The notes below the pieces were generated by a model. It was given only the letters and a program-made list of their open reading frames with translations, was not told the DNA's origin and ran no database searches. DNA of 64,000 bases from Bradyrhizobium diazoefficiens (GTDB taxonomy: Bacteria > Pseudomonadota > Alphaproteobacteria > Rhizobiales > Xanthobacteraceae). The position numbers were made by a program, and so were the translations under genes. Location: NCBI RefSeq assembly GCF_016616885.1, contig NZ_CP067102.1, positions 5,608,501 through 5,672,500 of the forward strand, given 5' to 3'. Of the stretch, positions 16,645-24,463 are shown piece after piece (position 1 is the first letter of the stretch; each line of letters opens with the position of its first letter).

Positions 16645-17664
16645 ATGAAGATCTGCATCTACGGCGCCGGCGCGATCGGCGGATATCTCGGCGTGCAGCT
16701 GGCGCGCGCAGGCGCCGATGTCAGCCTGGTCGCACGTGGCGCACACCTGGCCGCGATGCGCGAGCACGGCCTGACGCTGCTCGCCGGCGAGGAAAAGCAC
16801 ACCGTCCGTCCCCGCTGCACCGACAACGCGGCCGAGCTCGGCGTGCAGGACTACGTCATCGTCACGCTGAAGGCGCATTCGATCACCGGCGTGATCGAGA
16901 AGATGCAGCCGCTGCTCGGGCCGCACACCCGCATCGTCACCGCGGTCAATGGCATCCCCTATTGGTACTTCCACAAGCACGGCGGCAATTACGAGAACTC
17001 GACGCTGGAGAGCATCGATCCCGGCGGGCGGCAATGGCGCGAGCTGGGCGCCGAACGCGCGATCGGCTGCATCGTCTATCCCGCCACCGAGATCGAGGCG
17101 CCCGGCGTGATTCGCCACGTCTACGGCAACAATTTTCCGCTCGGCGAGCCCTCCGGCGAGATCACCAGCGACGTGCAGCGCCTCGCCGATCTCTTCGTCG
17201 CGGCCGGCCTGAAGGCGCCGGTGCTCGACCGCATCCGCGACGAGATCTGGCTCAAGCTCTGGGGCAATGTCTGCTTCAACCCGATCAGCGCACTGACGCA
17301 TGCCACGCTCGACGTGATCTGCACCGATCCGTCCACGCGGGCGCTGTCGCGCGCGATCATGATGGAGACGCAAGCGATCGCCGAAACCTTCGGCGTCAAA
17401 TTCCGCGTCGACGTCGAGCGCCGCATCGAGGGCGCCCGCAAGGTCGGCGCGCACAAGACCTCGATGCTGCAGGATCTCGAGCGCGGCCGCCCGATGGAGA
17501 TCGACCCGCTCGTCACCGTGGTGCAGGAGATGGGCCGCCTGACCAAGATCCCCACGCCGGCACTCGACTCTGTGCTGGCAATGGTGACCCAGCGCGCCCG
17601 CGTCGCCGGTCTCTATGACGGCGTCTCCGCGCCATCAGATCCTCGTGCACTGGCGGTGGCGTGA
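16645..17664 (+). CDS. 2-dehydropantoate 2-reductase-like oxidoreductase
   Basis: A 339-aa NADPH-binding protein of the ApbA/PanE family. It opens with the dinucleotide motif MKICIYGAGAIGGYLGVQLA, and the C-terminal helical domain carries the conserved KLWGNVCFNPISALT and HKTSMLQDLERGRPMEIDPL. True PanE reduces ketopantoate for CoA synthesis, but many paralogues use other 2-keto acids. Here it overlaps the next gene by four bases (ATGA at 17661), so the pair is co-translated and probably catabolic. Confidence 0.88.
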   Translation: MKICIYGAGAIGGYLGVQLARAGADVSLVARGAHLAAMREHGLTLLAGEEKHTVRPRCTDNAAELGVQDYVIVTLKAHSITGVIEKMQPLLGPHTRIVTAVNGIPYWYFHKHGGNYENSTLESIDPGGRQWRELGAERAIGCIVYPATEIEAPGVIRHVYGNNFPLGEPSGEITSDVQRLADLFVAAGLKAPVLDRIRDEIWLKLWGNVCFNPISALTHATLDVICTDPSTRALSRAIMMETQAIAETFGVKFRVDVERRIEGARKVGAHKTSMLQDLERGRPMEIDPLVTVVQEMGRLTKIPTPALDSVLAMVTQRARVAGLYDGVSAPSDPRALAVA

Positions 17665-18449
17665 TGACGGGCGAGATCAAACAGTGGCTCCGCTTCCGCC
17701 ACGCCGGCACCACCGGCTTCGGCACGCTGACCGCATCGGACATCAGCGTCCATGAAGGCGAGATGTTCGGCCGCCATGCAGCCACCGGCAAGACGCTGGC
17801 GCTGGCGGAGGTCGAACTGCTCGCGCCTTGCGCGCCCAGCAAGATCGTCGCGCTCTGGAACAATTTTCACGCGCTCGCGGCGAAACTCAATCAGCCCGAG
17901 CCGCCGGAGCCGCTCTATCTGCTGAAGGCCACCACCACCATCACGACGCCAGGCGCCGTGATCCGCCGTCCGTCCTACTACGACGGCAAGACGACCTATG
18001 AGGGTGAGCTCGGCATCGTCATCGGCAAGACCTGCGCGCGCGTCTCGCCAGCCGAAGCGGATAGCTTCATCTTCGGCTACACCTGCGTCAACGACATCAC
18101 CGCCAACGACATCCTGACCAGCGATCCCACCTTTCCCCAGTGGGCCCGCGCCAAGGGCATCGACGATTACGGCCCGTTCGGCCCGGTCATCGCGACCGGC
18201 CTCGATCCCGCAAAACTCACCGTTCGCACCATCCTCAATGGCGCGGAGCGGCAGAACTATCCGATCGCGGACATGATCTTCAGCGCGCAAGCGCTCGTCA
18301 GCAAGATCTCCCACGACATGACCCTGCTCCCCGGCGATCTCATTGCGGTCGGCACCTCGGTCGGCGTCGGCGTCATGAAGGAGCCGGTGAACACGGTGAC
18401 GGTGGCGATCGACGGCATCGGGGAGTTGACGAACGAGTTTCGGCTGTAG
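17661..18449 (+). CDS. Fumarylacetoacetate hydrolase family protein
   Basis: A 262-aa FAH-fold enzyme. The divalent metal is expected at E114, E116 and D145 (TTYEGELGIVIG and CVNDITAND). Family members hydrolyse or isomerise C-C bonds of 2-oxo-diacids, or decarboxylate oxaloacetate. It is coupled to the ketopantoate-reductase-like gene by an ATGA overlap. The last 300 bp (18150-18449) recur at 20416-20715 with about 11 differences, showing that a 2.27-kb segment was placed at this gene's 3' end. The gene itself is intact. Confidence 0.9.
   Translation: MMTGEIKQWLRFRHAGTTGFGTLTASDISVHEGEMFGRHAATGKTLALAEVELLAPCAPSKIVALWNNFHALAAKLNQPEPPEPLYLLKATTTITTPGAVIRRPSYYDGKTTYEGELGIVIGKTCARVSPAEADSFIFGYTCVNDITANDILTSDPTFPQWARAKGIDDYGPFGPVIATGLDPAKLTVRTILNGAERQNYPIADMIFSAQALVSKISHDMTLLPGDLIAVGTSVGVGVMKEPVNTVTVAIDGIGELTNEFRL
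18150..18449 (+). repeat. Direct repeat copy A (FAH gene 3' end)
   Basis: Colinear with 20416-20715 at an offset of 2266 bp over 300 bp. Copy A is the functional end of the FAH gene. The match stops just after the stop codon. Confidence 0.9.
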
Positions 18450-18494
18450 CAGCGAACTCATCGCATTGTCGGAACGACAGCTCGAAGCACGATA

Positions 18495-19244
18495 TCACGG
18501 TCTGTACGTAAGTAGCGAATTCTTGGTCACCAACGCTTGCCCTCTCGGCAATACGAAGTAGTCGCCGTTGGCCGCTTGGCCGATCAGCTTCTCATCCACC
18601 ATTTCTCGGAGGTTACGTCGAAATCGAGACTTATTGCTGTCGCCAACTTTTGATTCCAAGAATGCGGCGCTAGCGTTTGCACTCCTCGATAGCAAAACCA
18701 GCACCTCTTGCTTTGCAGTGAGATCGTGGCGAGCAATAAACAGCTCACCTTGACGCTCGATGATTACCGGGTACTCCTTCGCCGAGAGCCCATCGACGAT
18801 CTCCTGGGCCTGGGACATCGCGTAACCACCATAGACCCTGACAAACTCACACAGTATCCAAGTGGTGGTTGTCAAAACGAAATGCGTATCCATGCTATTC
18901 GCATCGAATCCACCAAGGTGCGCAGCATCTCGATTGTTCCGGAAGTCGAGCAACAAGCGAACCAACGGAACCGTCTTTTGACGTATGTGATCGTCTATCG
19001 TTCCTTCGCTTGTCACCCTATTCAGGATCCGTGTCTTCTCAGCAGCGGGAATGTCAACTCCAAACGGGGTCACTGAGTCACTCAAGAGATGCTGATGTAT
19101 CCGCAGCACCACCTCCGCAAACCGGCCGCCTTTCAACTGTCCCGGCCCCCAGTCATTCATGGCGAACCGCTTCTTGATTTCAAGGTATTCCTCAATCAGC
19201 TTGGCGCTGAGGTCAGGAGGAATTCGGCCAATTGACAGGGTCAT
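18495..19244 (-). CDS. Hypothetical protein with HEPN-like R-N-x5-H motif and C-terminal winged helix (249 aa)
   Basis: Third and last gene of the inserted minus-strand operon, starting at ATG 19242-19244, 3 bp after the preceding stop. The N-terminal 130 residues are helical and contain LLDFRNNRDAAHLGG, which fits the R-x(4-6)-H pattern of HEPN ribonuclease domains and also resembles the RN..H block of abortive-infection C-terminal domains. A second part (about residues 170-245, KQEVLVLLSRSANASAAFLE to DYFVLPRG) looks like a winged helix. I know no function; a nucleic-acid-directed defence role is inference from motif and island context. Confidence 0.7.
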   Translation of the reverse strand: MTLSIGRIPPDLSAKLIEEYLEIKKRFAMNDWGPGQLKGGRFAEVVLRIHQHLLSDSVTPFGVDIPAAEKTRILNRVTSEGTIDDHIRQKTVPLVRLLLDFRNNRDAAHLGGFDANSMDTHFVLTTTTWILCEFVRVYGGYAMSQAQEIVDGLSAKEYPVIIERQGELFIARHDLTAKQEVLVLLSRSANASAAFLESKVGDSNKSRFRRNLREMVDEKLIGQAANGDYFVLPRGQALVTKNSLLTYRP

Positions 19245-19247
19245 CGA

Positions 19248-19694
19248 TTACTTGCCGCCGGTGGGCTTCTTGTATCCACCCGCGACGAATTGCTCGCCGC
19301 TGCGAGTGACAACGTAGGCCGTCTTGTTGTTTTTCTTTTCGTCAGGCTCCATCAGGTGGCCCTGTTTGATGCAGTGCCTGATGTTCACGCCGATGTTCGA
19401 GGGCATTGGTTCTTTGGCGTCGCTGTAGCCTTTTTCAAGCTCGGCCCTAGTGAAGGACGACATCCCGAGGTGCATTTCCAGGAAATAGCCAATTCCCAAA
19501 GTGCGCTGAATGTCCGTCGCCGGCGGATTCTCAAGCAGGAATTCCTTGACCGACCGCTTCTTCGATCCACCCGCCGCAGCATTGCGGCTGACGCTAGCAG
19601 CGCTGCTGCCCGCTTCAATCCGTGTCACTCGCGCGTCGAGTCCCTTGATCGCCTCCAATATCGCATCGAGTTTCTCGTCGGTGCTCGCTGTCAT
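19248..19694 (-). CDS. Hypothetical protein: coiled coil plus winged-helix-like domain (148 aa)
   Basis: Middle gene of the insert. ATG 19692-19694 is preferred because GGGGGGA lies just upstream; a GTG at 19719-19721 would overlap the previous stop. Residues 1-30 form a short coiled coil (DEKLDAILEAIKGLDARVTR), then a basic Ser/Ala linker, then a compact domain (VKEFLLENPPATDIQRTLGI, FTRAELEKGYSDAKEPMPSN, VVTRSGEQFV) that looks like a winged helix with a C-terminal wing. Comparable domains occur in uncharacterised island genes. Function unknown. Confidence 0.68.
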   Translation of the reverse strand: MTASTDEKLDAILEAIKGLDARVTRIEAGSSAASVSRNAAAGGSKKRSVKEFLLENPPATDIQRTLGIGYFLEMHLGMSSFTRAELEKGYSDAKEPMPSNIGVNIRHCIKQGHLMEPDEKKNNKTAYVVTRSGEQFVAGGYKKPTGGK

Positions 19695-19710
19695 AGCTTG
19701 ATCCCCCCGC

Positions 19711-20262
19711 TCATTCTTCACCCGCCAACTTCTTGATGAGCTCCGCGCCGAGCTTCAGCCCTGGACCGGTCAGCATCCAGCCGGAATCCTTGGTACCGCC
19801 GAGCACGTTGCCCTTTCCCTTCAGATAGTAGGCATGGTTGCCCTCGTTGAAGCAGCCCATAGCGCGGCAAACGTCACGCGCGGTCCTGTCATCGAATCTC
19901 GTCTCGGCCGTCTGTAGAAATGCGGCGATGCCGGCAAGCACATAGGCATTGATCGTCTTTTCCTTGCCGTTCTTGCCGGGCGCTTCAGGCGGCAATACTT
20001 CTGGAGCACCGCCTTCAATGTGAAAGACACGACTAATCTGTTCGCGAGTAATGCCGTTGGCGCGCATCCACGATTTCACCTTCGGCGCAAGCGGAGGTCC
20101 ATCATGATCGTCGTCTGGCAATTCGGGCGAAGGCGAAACGGCGACCTGGGGTACTGCCCCCAACATCACCATCACCGCCCTGATCGCGCGGTCGCGCACA
20201 TCAGGCTCGTGCGGCTCCAAAAGTCTATAAAGCTCAGTCGTAAGAGCTGGCAGATCGGGCAT
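19711..20262 (-). CDS. Hypothetical protein, first gene of the inserted operon (183 aa)
   Basis: ATG 20260-20262. The N-terminal helical part (LTTELYRLLEPHEPDVRDRA) is followed by an acidic linker with DDDHDGPP, a helix-turn-helix-like stretch (WMRANGITREQISRVFHIEG), and a C-terminal segment (NHAYYLKGKGNVLGGTKDSG then WMLTGPGLKLGAELIKKL) that resembles the wing and last helix of a winged-helix fold. All three proteins of the operon thus appear to have DNA-binding-type domains. No family name can be given. Confidence 0.65.
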   Translation of the reverse strand: MPDLPALTTELYRLLEPHEPDVRDRAIRAVMVMLGAVPQVAVSPSPELPDDDHDGPPLAPKVKSWMRANGITREQISRVFHIEGGAPEVLPPEAPGKNGKEKTINAYVLAGIAAFLQTAETRFDDRTARDVCRAMGCFNEGNHAYYLKGKGNVLGGTKDSGWMLTGPGLKLGAELIKKLAGEE

Positions 20263-20415
20263 CGGGACAAGAGCTCCTAATTAATTCATACGAATATCAT
20301 ATGAGGACGCCATATGACGGTCGCAATAGGGCCTTCCACAGCTTTTTGCCCTCAATAACGCAAGTATCGCGCGCCCTTGCATATGTTCTTGATATGTTTA
20401 CAAGAATTGTGGCCT
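20263..20415 (-). promoter_or_regulatory. AT-rich leader of the inserted operon
   Basis: About 150 bp of clearly lower GC than the neighbours, with repeated CATATG/CATATGA motifs around 20297-20314. It precedes the 183-aa gene on the minus strand and is the only room for its promoter. Exact -35/-10 boxes could not be fixed. Confidence 0.4.
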
Positions 20416-20715
20416 GCCAAATGCATCGATGATTACGGCCCGTTCGGCCCGGTCATCGCGACCGGCCTCGATCCCGCAAAACTCACCGTTCGCACCATCC
20501 TCAATGGCGCGGAGCGGCAGAACTATCCGATCGTGGACATGATCTTCAGCGCGCAGCAGCTCGTCAGCAAGATCTCCCACGACATGACCCTGTTCCCCGG
20601 CGATCTCATTGCCGTCGGCACCTCGGTCGGCGTGGGCGTCATGAAAGAGCCGGTGAACACGGTGACGGTGGCGATCGACGGCATCGGGGAGTTGACGAAC
20701 GAGTTTCGGCTGTAG
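20416..20715 (+). pseudogene. Displaced 3' end of the FAH-family gene (repeat copy B)
   Basis: Encodes the last 98 residues of the FAH protein with three conservative changes relative to copy A (IVDMI, QQLVS, LFPG). It lacks the metal-binding part and any start of its own. It is presumably the original end of the gene, displaced when the three-gene segment entered. Confidence 0.88.
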
Positions 20716-20911
20716 CCGCAACCGCAGGACCGTAGCCCCCCAATGTCGGGAGAACCCGACATTCCTCGCGCCGCCCTTCACCGAGCGGCTGACGCAACCA
20801 GCCGTGGATTGCGCCCCCAAACGCGTCCGGCAACCCGCCCTGCCCTTGATCTCGGTTCCGCTCTCCAATAGCAATCATGGCGAAAATGTGTGTCGGCGTG
20901 GGGACGTCACG

Positions 20912-22318
20912 ATGTGGCTGTTTTTCCTGGTTGCCTGGGTTGTCCTGCTCGCCGCCATCGCGTTTCTCGCCCCGCAGGCGTTTGGTTACGATATCACCCA
21001 TTTGCCCGCCCTGTTTGCGGGCCAGCCGATGCCGCAGCGCATCGCTATCGGCGCGATTCTGCTCGTCGGGCTGGTGCTGATCGGCGCCTCGGCCTGGCGG
21101 CTCTCGCGCCAGGATCGGCGCCTCGACAAGCTGCGCGACCGCCTCAAGAAGACCCGGGAAGACGTCGTCGTCGCCCACGCCCTGCAAAATCATCTCGATA
21201 CCACCGTCCAGCACCTGATCGAGAGCGATCCCAGGGAGGCCGTCTCCGCACTGCATGACAAGCTGGGCGAGACCGAGCAGCGCGCGCTGCTCCAGCAGGG
21301 CCGCAACCAGTCCACCGACATGCACGACCAGCTCGCCGAGATCCGCCGCGGCCAGCAGCTGCTGCGCGAGATGGTCGGCAAGGTCGCTGATCAGCGCCGC
21401 GCGGTCGAACCCGTTTTCACCGAGATCCGCGACCGCCAGAACCAGCTTGAACGCTCGCTGCTCGACCTCGAGACCGACGATCGCAAGAACAATCTCGCCG
21501 ACCGGCTGAAGGACATCGCCGGCGACGTATCGACGCTGCTGGGCCGGGTCAACGCGGTGCAGAACACCTTTTCGACGCTCAACCAGTACAAGGAAGATCT
21601 GGCGAAATCCCACGCCGAGCTGGCGCCGCTGCGCTCATCCGACGCCGGCATCAACGCCCTGATCAGCGAGCTCAGCCTCAGCCATGACCGTCTTGCCAAG
21701 ACCCTCGACGAGATCGAGATCGGCGGCGAGGCGCCGCTCAGCGCACGCGTCGAGACACTGTCGAAGAACAAGATCGAGATCGAGCAGCGCCTGGCGCGTA
21801 TCGACGACAGCGCCAACATCCTCAAAGCGATCCGGCTCGATTTCGAGGAGCTCGGCCAGCGCCAGGCCCAGCTCGACCGCTCGCTCGCCGACGTCGAGAC
21901 CGATCCCGACGGCAAGACGCTCGTCGACCGCCAGAACGCGCTGAACGATTTTGTCCTCCAGTCGCGCCAGCGCCTCGGCGCCTTGCAGGAGACGCTGGCC
22001 ACGCTCAACGCCTTCAAGGCGGAGCTGTCGAAATCCCAGGCCGATCTCGTGCCGTTGAAGGCGCCGGCGTTCGGCATCGAGGCCATGATCACCGACGTCA
22101 GCTCCACCCGCGATCTCCTGGCCAAAACCGTTGGCGAGATCGAGGCCAATGGCGATGTCACGCTCACCTCGCGCGTCGACGGGCTGACGAAGAGCAAGCG
22201 CGAGGTCGAAGACCGCCTCGCCCGGATCTTCGAGAATTTCAACGCGCTCGATGGCTTGCGCAAAGACATCGGCGGCATCTTCTCGACCATCCGCAACAGC
22301 CTGAACCGGATCGGGTGA
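20912..22318 (+). CDS. Membrane-anchored coiled-coil protein with internal repeat (468 aa)
   Basis: Two membrane segments at the N-terminus (residues 1-25, MWLFFLVAWVVLLAAIAFLA, and about 45-65, IAIGAILLVGLVLIGASAWR) are followed by about 400 residues of coiled coil. The coiled coil contains two diverged tandem units of roughly 150 residues, seen by pairing SHDRLAKTLDEIEIGGEAPL with TRDLLAKTVGEIEANGDVTL, each followed by an SxRVxxLxKxKxExExRLARI block. Start ATG 20912. The rod would face the cytoplasm if the two helices form a hairpin. No family recognised; scaffold or envelope-organising role is a guess. Confidence 0.75.
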   Translation: MWLFFLVAWVVLLAAIAFLAPQAFGYDITHLPALFAGQPMPQRIAIGAILLVGLVLIGASAWRLSRQDRRLDKLRDRLKKTREDVVVAHALQNHLDTTVQHLIESDPREAVSALHDKLGETEQRALLQQGRNQSTDMHDQLAEIRRGQQLLREMVGKVADQRRAVEPVFTEIRDRQNQLERSLLDLETDDRKNNLADRLKDIAGDVSTLLGRVNAVQNTFSTLNQYKEDLAKSHAELAPLRSSDAGINALISELSLSHDRLAKTLDEIEIGGEAPLSARVETLSKNKIEIEQRLARIDDSANILKAIRLDFEELGQRQAQLDRSLADVETDPDGKTLVDRQNALNDFVLQSRQRLGALQETLATLNAFKAELSKSQADLVPLKAPAFGIEAMITDVSSTRDLLAKTVGEIEANGDVTLTSRVDGLTKSKREVEDRLARIFENFNALDGLRKDIGGIFSTIRNSLNRIG

Positions 22319-22374
22319 AGGCCGAACGGCGGATCGGTTCGAACCGCGATTGATCTCCGCGCGACCAATTGCTC

Positions 22375-23091
22375 ATGCGCTTCGTCCTCGGCTTTCTGTC
22401 CGGTCTCCTCGGCGCACTCGCCGGCTGGTCCGGCCTTGCCGCGCTGGTCGTCGTGTTGGCGGGACCGGATCGCGATGGCGGCATCGCCATGGGGGCCTTC
22501 TTCGACATCGGCCCGATCGGCGGCGTGGTCGGCCTGATCGCGGGCATCTTGCTGTTCGTGCGCTTCGGCCTCGTCCGGAGCGCAGCGCCACAAGCGCCTG
22601 CGGAAACCTCCGATGCCGCACCTCACCGCGCGACGCCACTCTCCTTCCCCTTTGCCGCCACCGTTGTGCTCATCGTGGCAATCCTTGGCTATTGGGGATG
22701 GTACGAATTGATCCGCTCGCCCAATCTCAGTCACGGCTTCATGACGCTCGCAATCGAGTTTCGGCTTCCCCCCGGCATGAGCCTGCCGGACAACCCGGAG
22801 GACGTTCACATCGAAATCGAGGAAGCGAGAGGGTATGCGGATCCGATGTTACCCGCCAACTGGCGCGCCCATGATGGCGATCGCCGCGCGATCATTGCTT
22901 GGACCTTGCTGATGTACAAGACGCGCCACCGCGCCGTCAGACTGACACTCCCGGACGTGCCCACGCAGCGCTGGTCGATCGATCTTCCGTCCGATCCGGA
23001 TCCCACGCCCGGCTTTTCGCCCTGGCGCGTTGCGAGCGAACCCTCGCCAGCGAAAATCGAGATGCATTTCCGCCTCAGCGCCGACCGTTGA
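22375..23091 (+). CDS. Membrane protein with C-terminal soluble domain (238 aa)
   Basis: Three membrane segments: FVLGFLSGLLGALAGWSGLA, GGVVGLIAGILLFVRFGLV and AATVVLIVAILGYWGWYEL. The remaining 130 or so residues form a soluble beta-rich domain (MTLAIEFRLPPGMSLPDNPE, RAIIAWTLLMYKTRHRAVRL, EPSPAKIEMHFRLSADR). A TTG two codons earlier is a possible start. It lies 56 bp after the coiled-coil gene and may be co-expressed. Function unknown. Confidence 0.7.
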   Translation: MRFVLGFLSGLLGALAGWSGLAALVVVLAGPDRDGGIAMGAFFDIGPIGGVVGLIAGILLFVRFGLVRSAAPQAPAETSDAAPHRATPLSFPFAATVVLIVAILGYWGWYELIRSPNLSHGFMTLAIEFRLPPGMSLPDNPEDVHIEIEEARGYADPMLPANWRAHDGDRRAIIAWTLLMYKTRHRAVRLTLPDVPTQRWSIDLPSDPDPTPGFSPWRVASEPSPAKIEMHFRLSADR

Positions 23092-23266
23092 GGGCACGCA
23101 TCACACCGAAACATTTCGACACATCTCACATCTCCGCGCGCCCGATCAATGCCGCCAACATGTCGCAGGGATGCCGCACTGTGGTCGCATTCCGCCGCCC
23201 TTCTGTGAGGCGTGTCTGGGGGCACGGCGACGCCGTGTTTGGACCAAACCTGCTAGGGGTGTGACT

Positions 23267-23464
23267 GTGAAGAAGATTGTAATTGTTCTGGGTGCGACGC
23301 TTGCTCTGGTAACGGCTGCGAACGCTGCGGATTTGCCGCGCCGCCAGCCCGTGCCGGTCTATCCGGCCGAGCAGGCCCCGATCGGCAAGATGCCGATTGG
23401 CAAGAGCCCGATTGGCAAGGCCCCGATCGGCAAGGCGCCCGGCCCGGTCGCGGCGCGCTACTGA
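23267..23464 (+). CDS. Small secreted protein with tandem PIGKx repeats (65 aa)
   Basis: Starts at GTG 23267 with a classic signal peptide (VKKIVIVLGATLALVTAANA, cleavage after AANA). The mature part of about 45 residues carries four pentapeptide repeats PIGKM-PIGKS-PIGKA-PIGKA, then PGPVAARY. Repeat units are also visible in the DNA as 15-bp blocks CCGATYGGCAAGRNN. Lys every fifth residue would make a basic, extended periplasmic or secreted chain. No family recognised. Confidence 0.68.
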   Translation: MKKIVIVLGATLALVTAANAADLPRRQPVPVYPAEQAPIGKMPIGKSPIGKAPIGKAPGPVAARY

Positions 23465-23521
23465 GGCGTTAGCGGACGACACACGGAATTTGCGTAAGCG
23501 CCGACAGTCGAGGGGCAAAGC

Positions 23522-24178
23522 GTGACGAATAGACCTGATCGATCGGGATCCTGCATCCTTGCAGGGCTCGCGCTTGCGACCATGATCGCATGCATGATGT
23601 CCTCGGCCTCGGCCCACGAAGCGAACAAGCGCATGGCCGATGCAAATGCGCTTGCTACGACCGACTCCTCATCGCGACAGGCGCCGCAATCAACGCGGCG
23701 CCCCGTCGCGCGAGCGGAGGCGGAGAAAGGTCCGTACTACGTGGACTTCCGCGCGCGGACGGCGGCGAGCTGGGGCCACGCGTTCGTCTGGTACGGCAAG
23801 ACCAGCGAACGCGCCGTCGACGTCGCGGGCCTCACGCCCAAGGGCGACACCTGGAGTTACGTGCTCGGTCACCTCACCTGGGTGCCATCAGAGACCGGCG
23901 CGAGCTATGGCGATCTCGATCCGGACTATTTGACCGCGAGCTATCGCGTCTATCTGAACGAGGCCGACGCCAAGCGCGTGTTCGCCTACATCAGGAAGCT
24001 GCAGGAAAGCTCGCCGGTCTGGAATGCCGAGACCACCAACTGCACCGGCTTCATCGGCGACATCGCCGAGTACATGGGACTGAAGGTCCCCTATCGCTGG
24101 CAGCGCCCGGAAAACTTCGTCAACAGCCTGAAAGATTTGAACGGCGGCCGCCAGATGGTGCGGCTGTCGGCGGAGTAG
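23522..24178 (+). CDS. Secreted protein with permuted NlpC/P60-like features (218 aa)
   Basis: Starts at GTG 23522. The signal peptide is ILAGLALATMIACMMSSASA, followed by a Ser/Arg-rich linker and a domain with ASWGHAFVWYGKTSERAVDV and TTNCTGFIGDIAEYMGLKVP. A His-containing strand ahead of an Asn-Cys block is the order seen in circularly permuted papain-like (YiiX/LRAT-type) hydrolases, so H and C may be catalytic. This assignment is from motif order only; it may act on peptidoglycan or lipids in the periplasm. Confidence 0.68.
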   Translation: MTNRPDRSGSCILAGLALATMIACMMSSASAHEANKRMADANALATTDSSSRQAPQSTRRPVARAEAEKGPYYVDFRARTAASWGHAFVWYGKTSERAVDVAGLTPKGDTWSYVLGHLTWVPSETGASYGDLDPDYLTASYRVYLNEADAKRVFAYIRKLQESSPVWNAETTNCTGFIGDIAEYMGLKVPYRWQRPENFVNSLKDLNGGRQMVRLSAE

Positions 24179-24196
24179 CTGCTCGCCCCAACCACG

Positions 24197-24209
24197 CCGT
24201 CATTGCGAG
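24197..24209. repeat. Left fragment of a palindromic repeat split by the IS110 element
   Basis: CCGTCATTGCGAG is the outer end of a REP-like palindrome. It joins to 25764-25781 if the element is removed, restoring an arm that pairs with 25802-25832. Confidence 0.8.
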
Positions 24210-24463
24210 TTGGGACCAGCATTGAGGGGCTGACGCGCGCTGGATGAAACTTTTCGGGGGTGGAGAGAGGCGGTAGATTGGGGCGCCGTCGGCAAAGAGG
24301 TCGATTACTCTCTGGTGCGTGAGAGCCCGGTTGCGAGTTGGACCCGGGTTGCCTGGATGACCCACACTGGCGCGGAGGGGCAACATGGCCCTGGAGCACG
24401 CTTCCTAGCATTCTTTTCTGACAGGCGCCTATGCCGCCGGCGCGAACTGTTGAGGAGAGCAGC
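24210..24463 (+). ncRNA. Predicted IS110 bridge-RNA region (left end)
   Basis: Non-coding left end of the element. TTGCGAGTTGG at 24331-24341 repeats exactly the left junction (24203-24213), and CTTCCTAGC at 24401-24409 repeats exactly the right junction (25756-25764). In IS621, a characterised IS110 member, the bridge RNA is made from the left end and carries first a target-binding loop and then a donor-binding loop, which is the order seen here. The exact RNA ends were not determined. Confidence 0.55.

Larger units (their letters stand above)
18450..20715. mobile_element. 2.27-kb insertion at the FAH gene 3' end
   Basis: The interval between the two copies of the FAH 3' end, plus the second copy, is 2266 bp long. 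It holds three overlapping or tightly spaced minus-strand genes of visibly lower GC than their surroundings and an AT-rich leader at 20263-20400. No integrase, transposase, inverted repeats or tRNA is seen. The flanking copies differ from each other by about 4 percent, more like alleles from two strains than a fresh duplication, so the segment probably came in by homologous recombination with a relative carrying a hybrid 3' end. Confidence 0.7.

Noticed and set aside
23336..23464. CRISPR-like array in the short repeats at 23380-23450
   Set aside because: The 15-bp units are adjacent without spacers and translate as PIGKx repeats, so they are protein-coding repeats.
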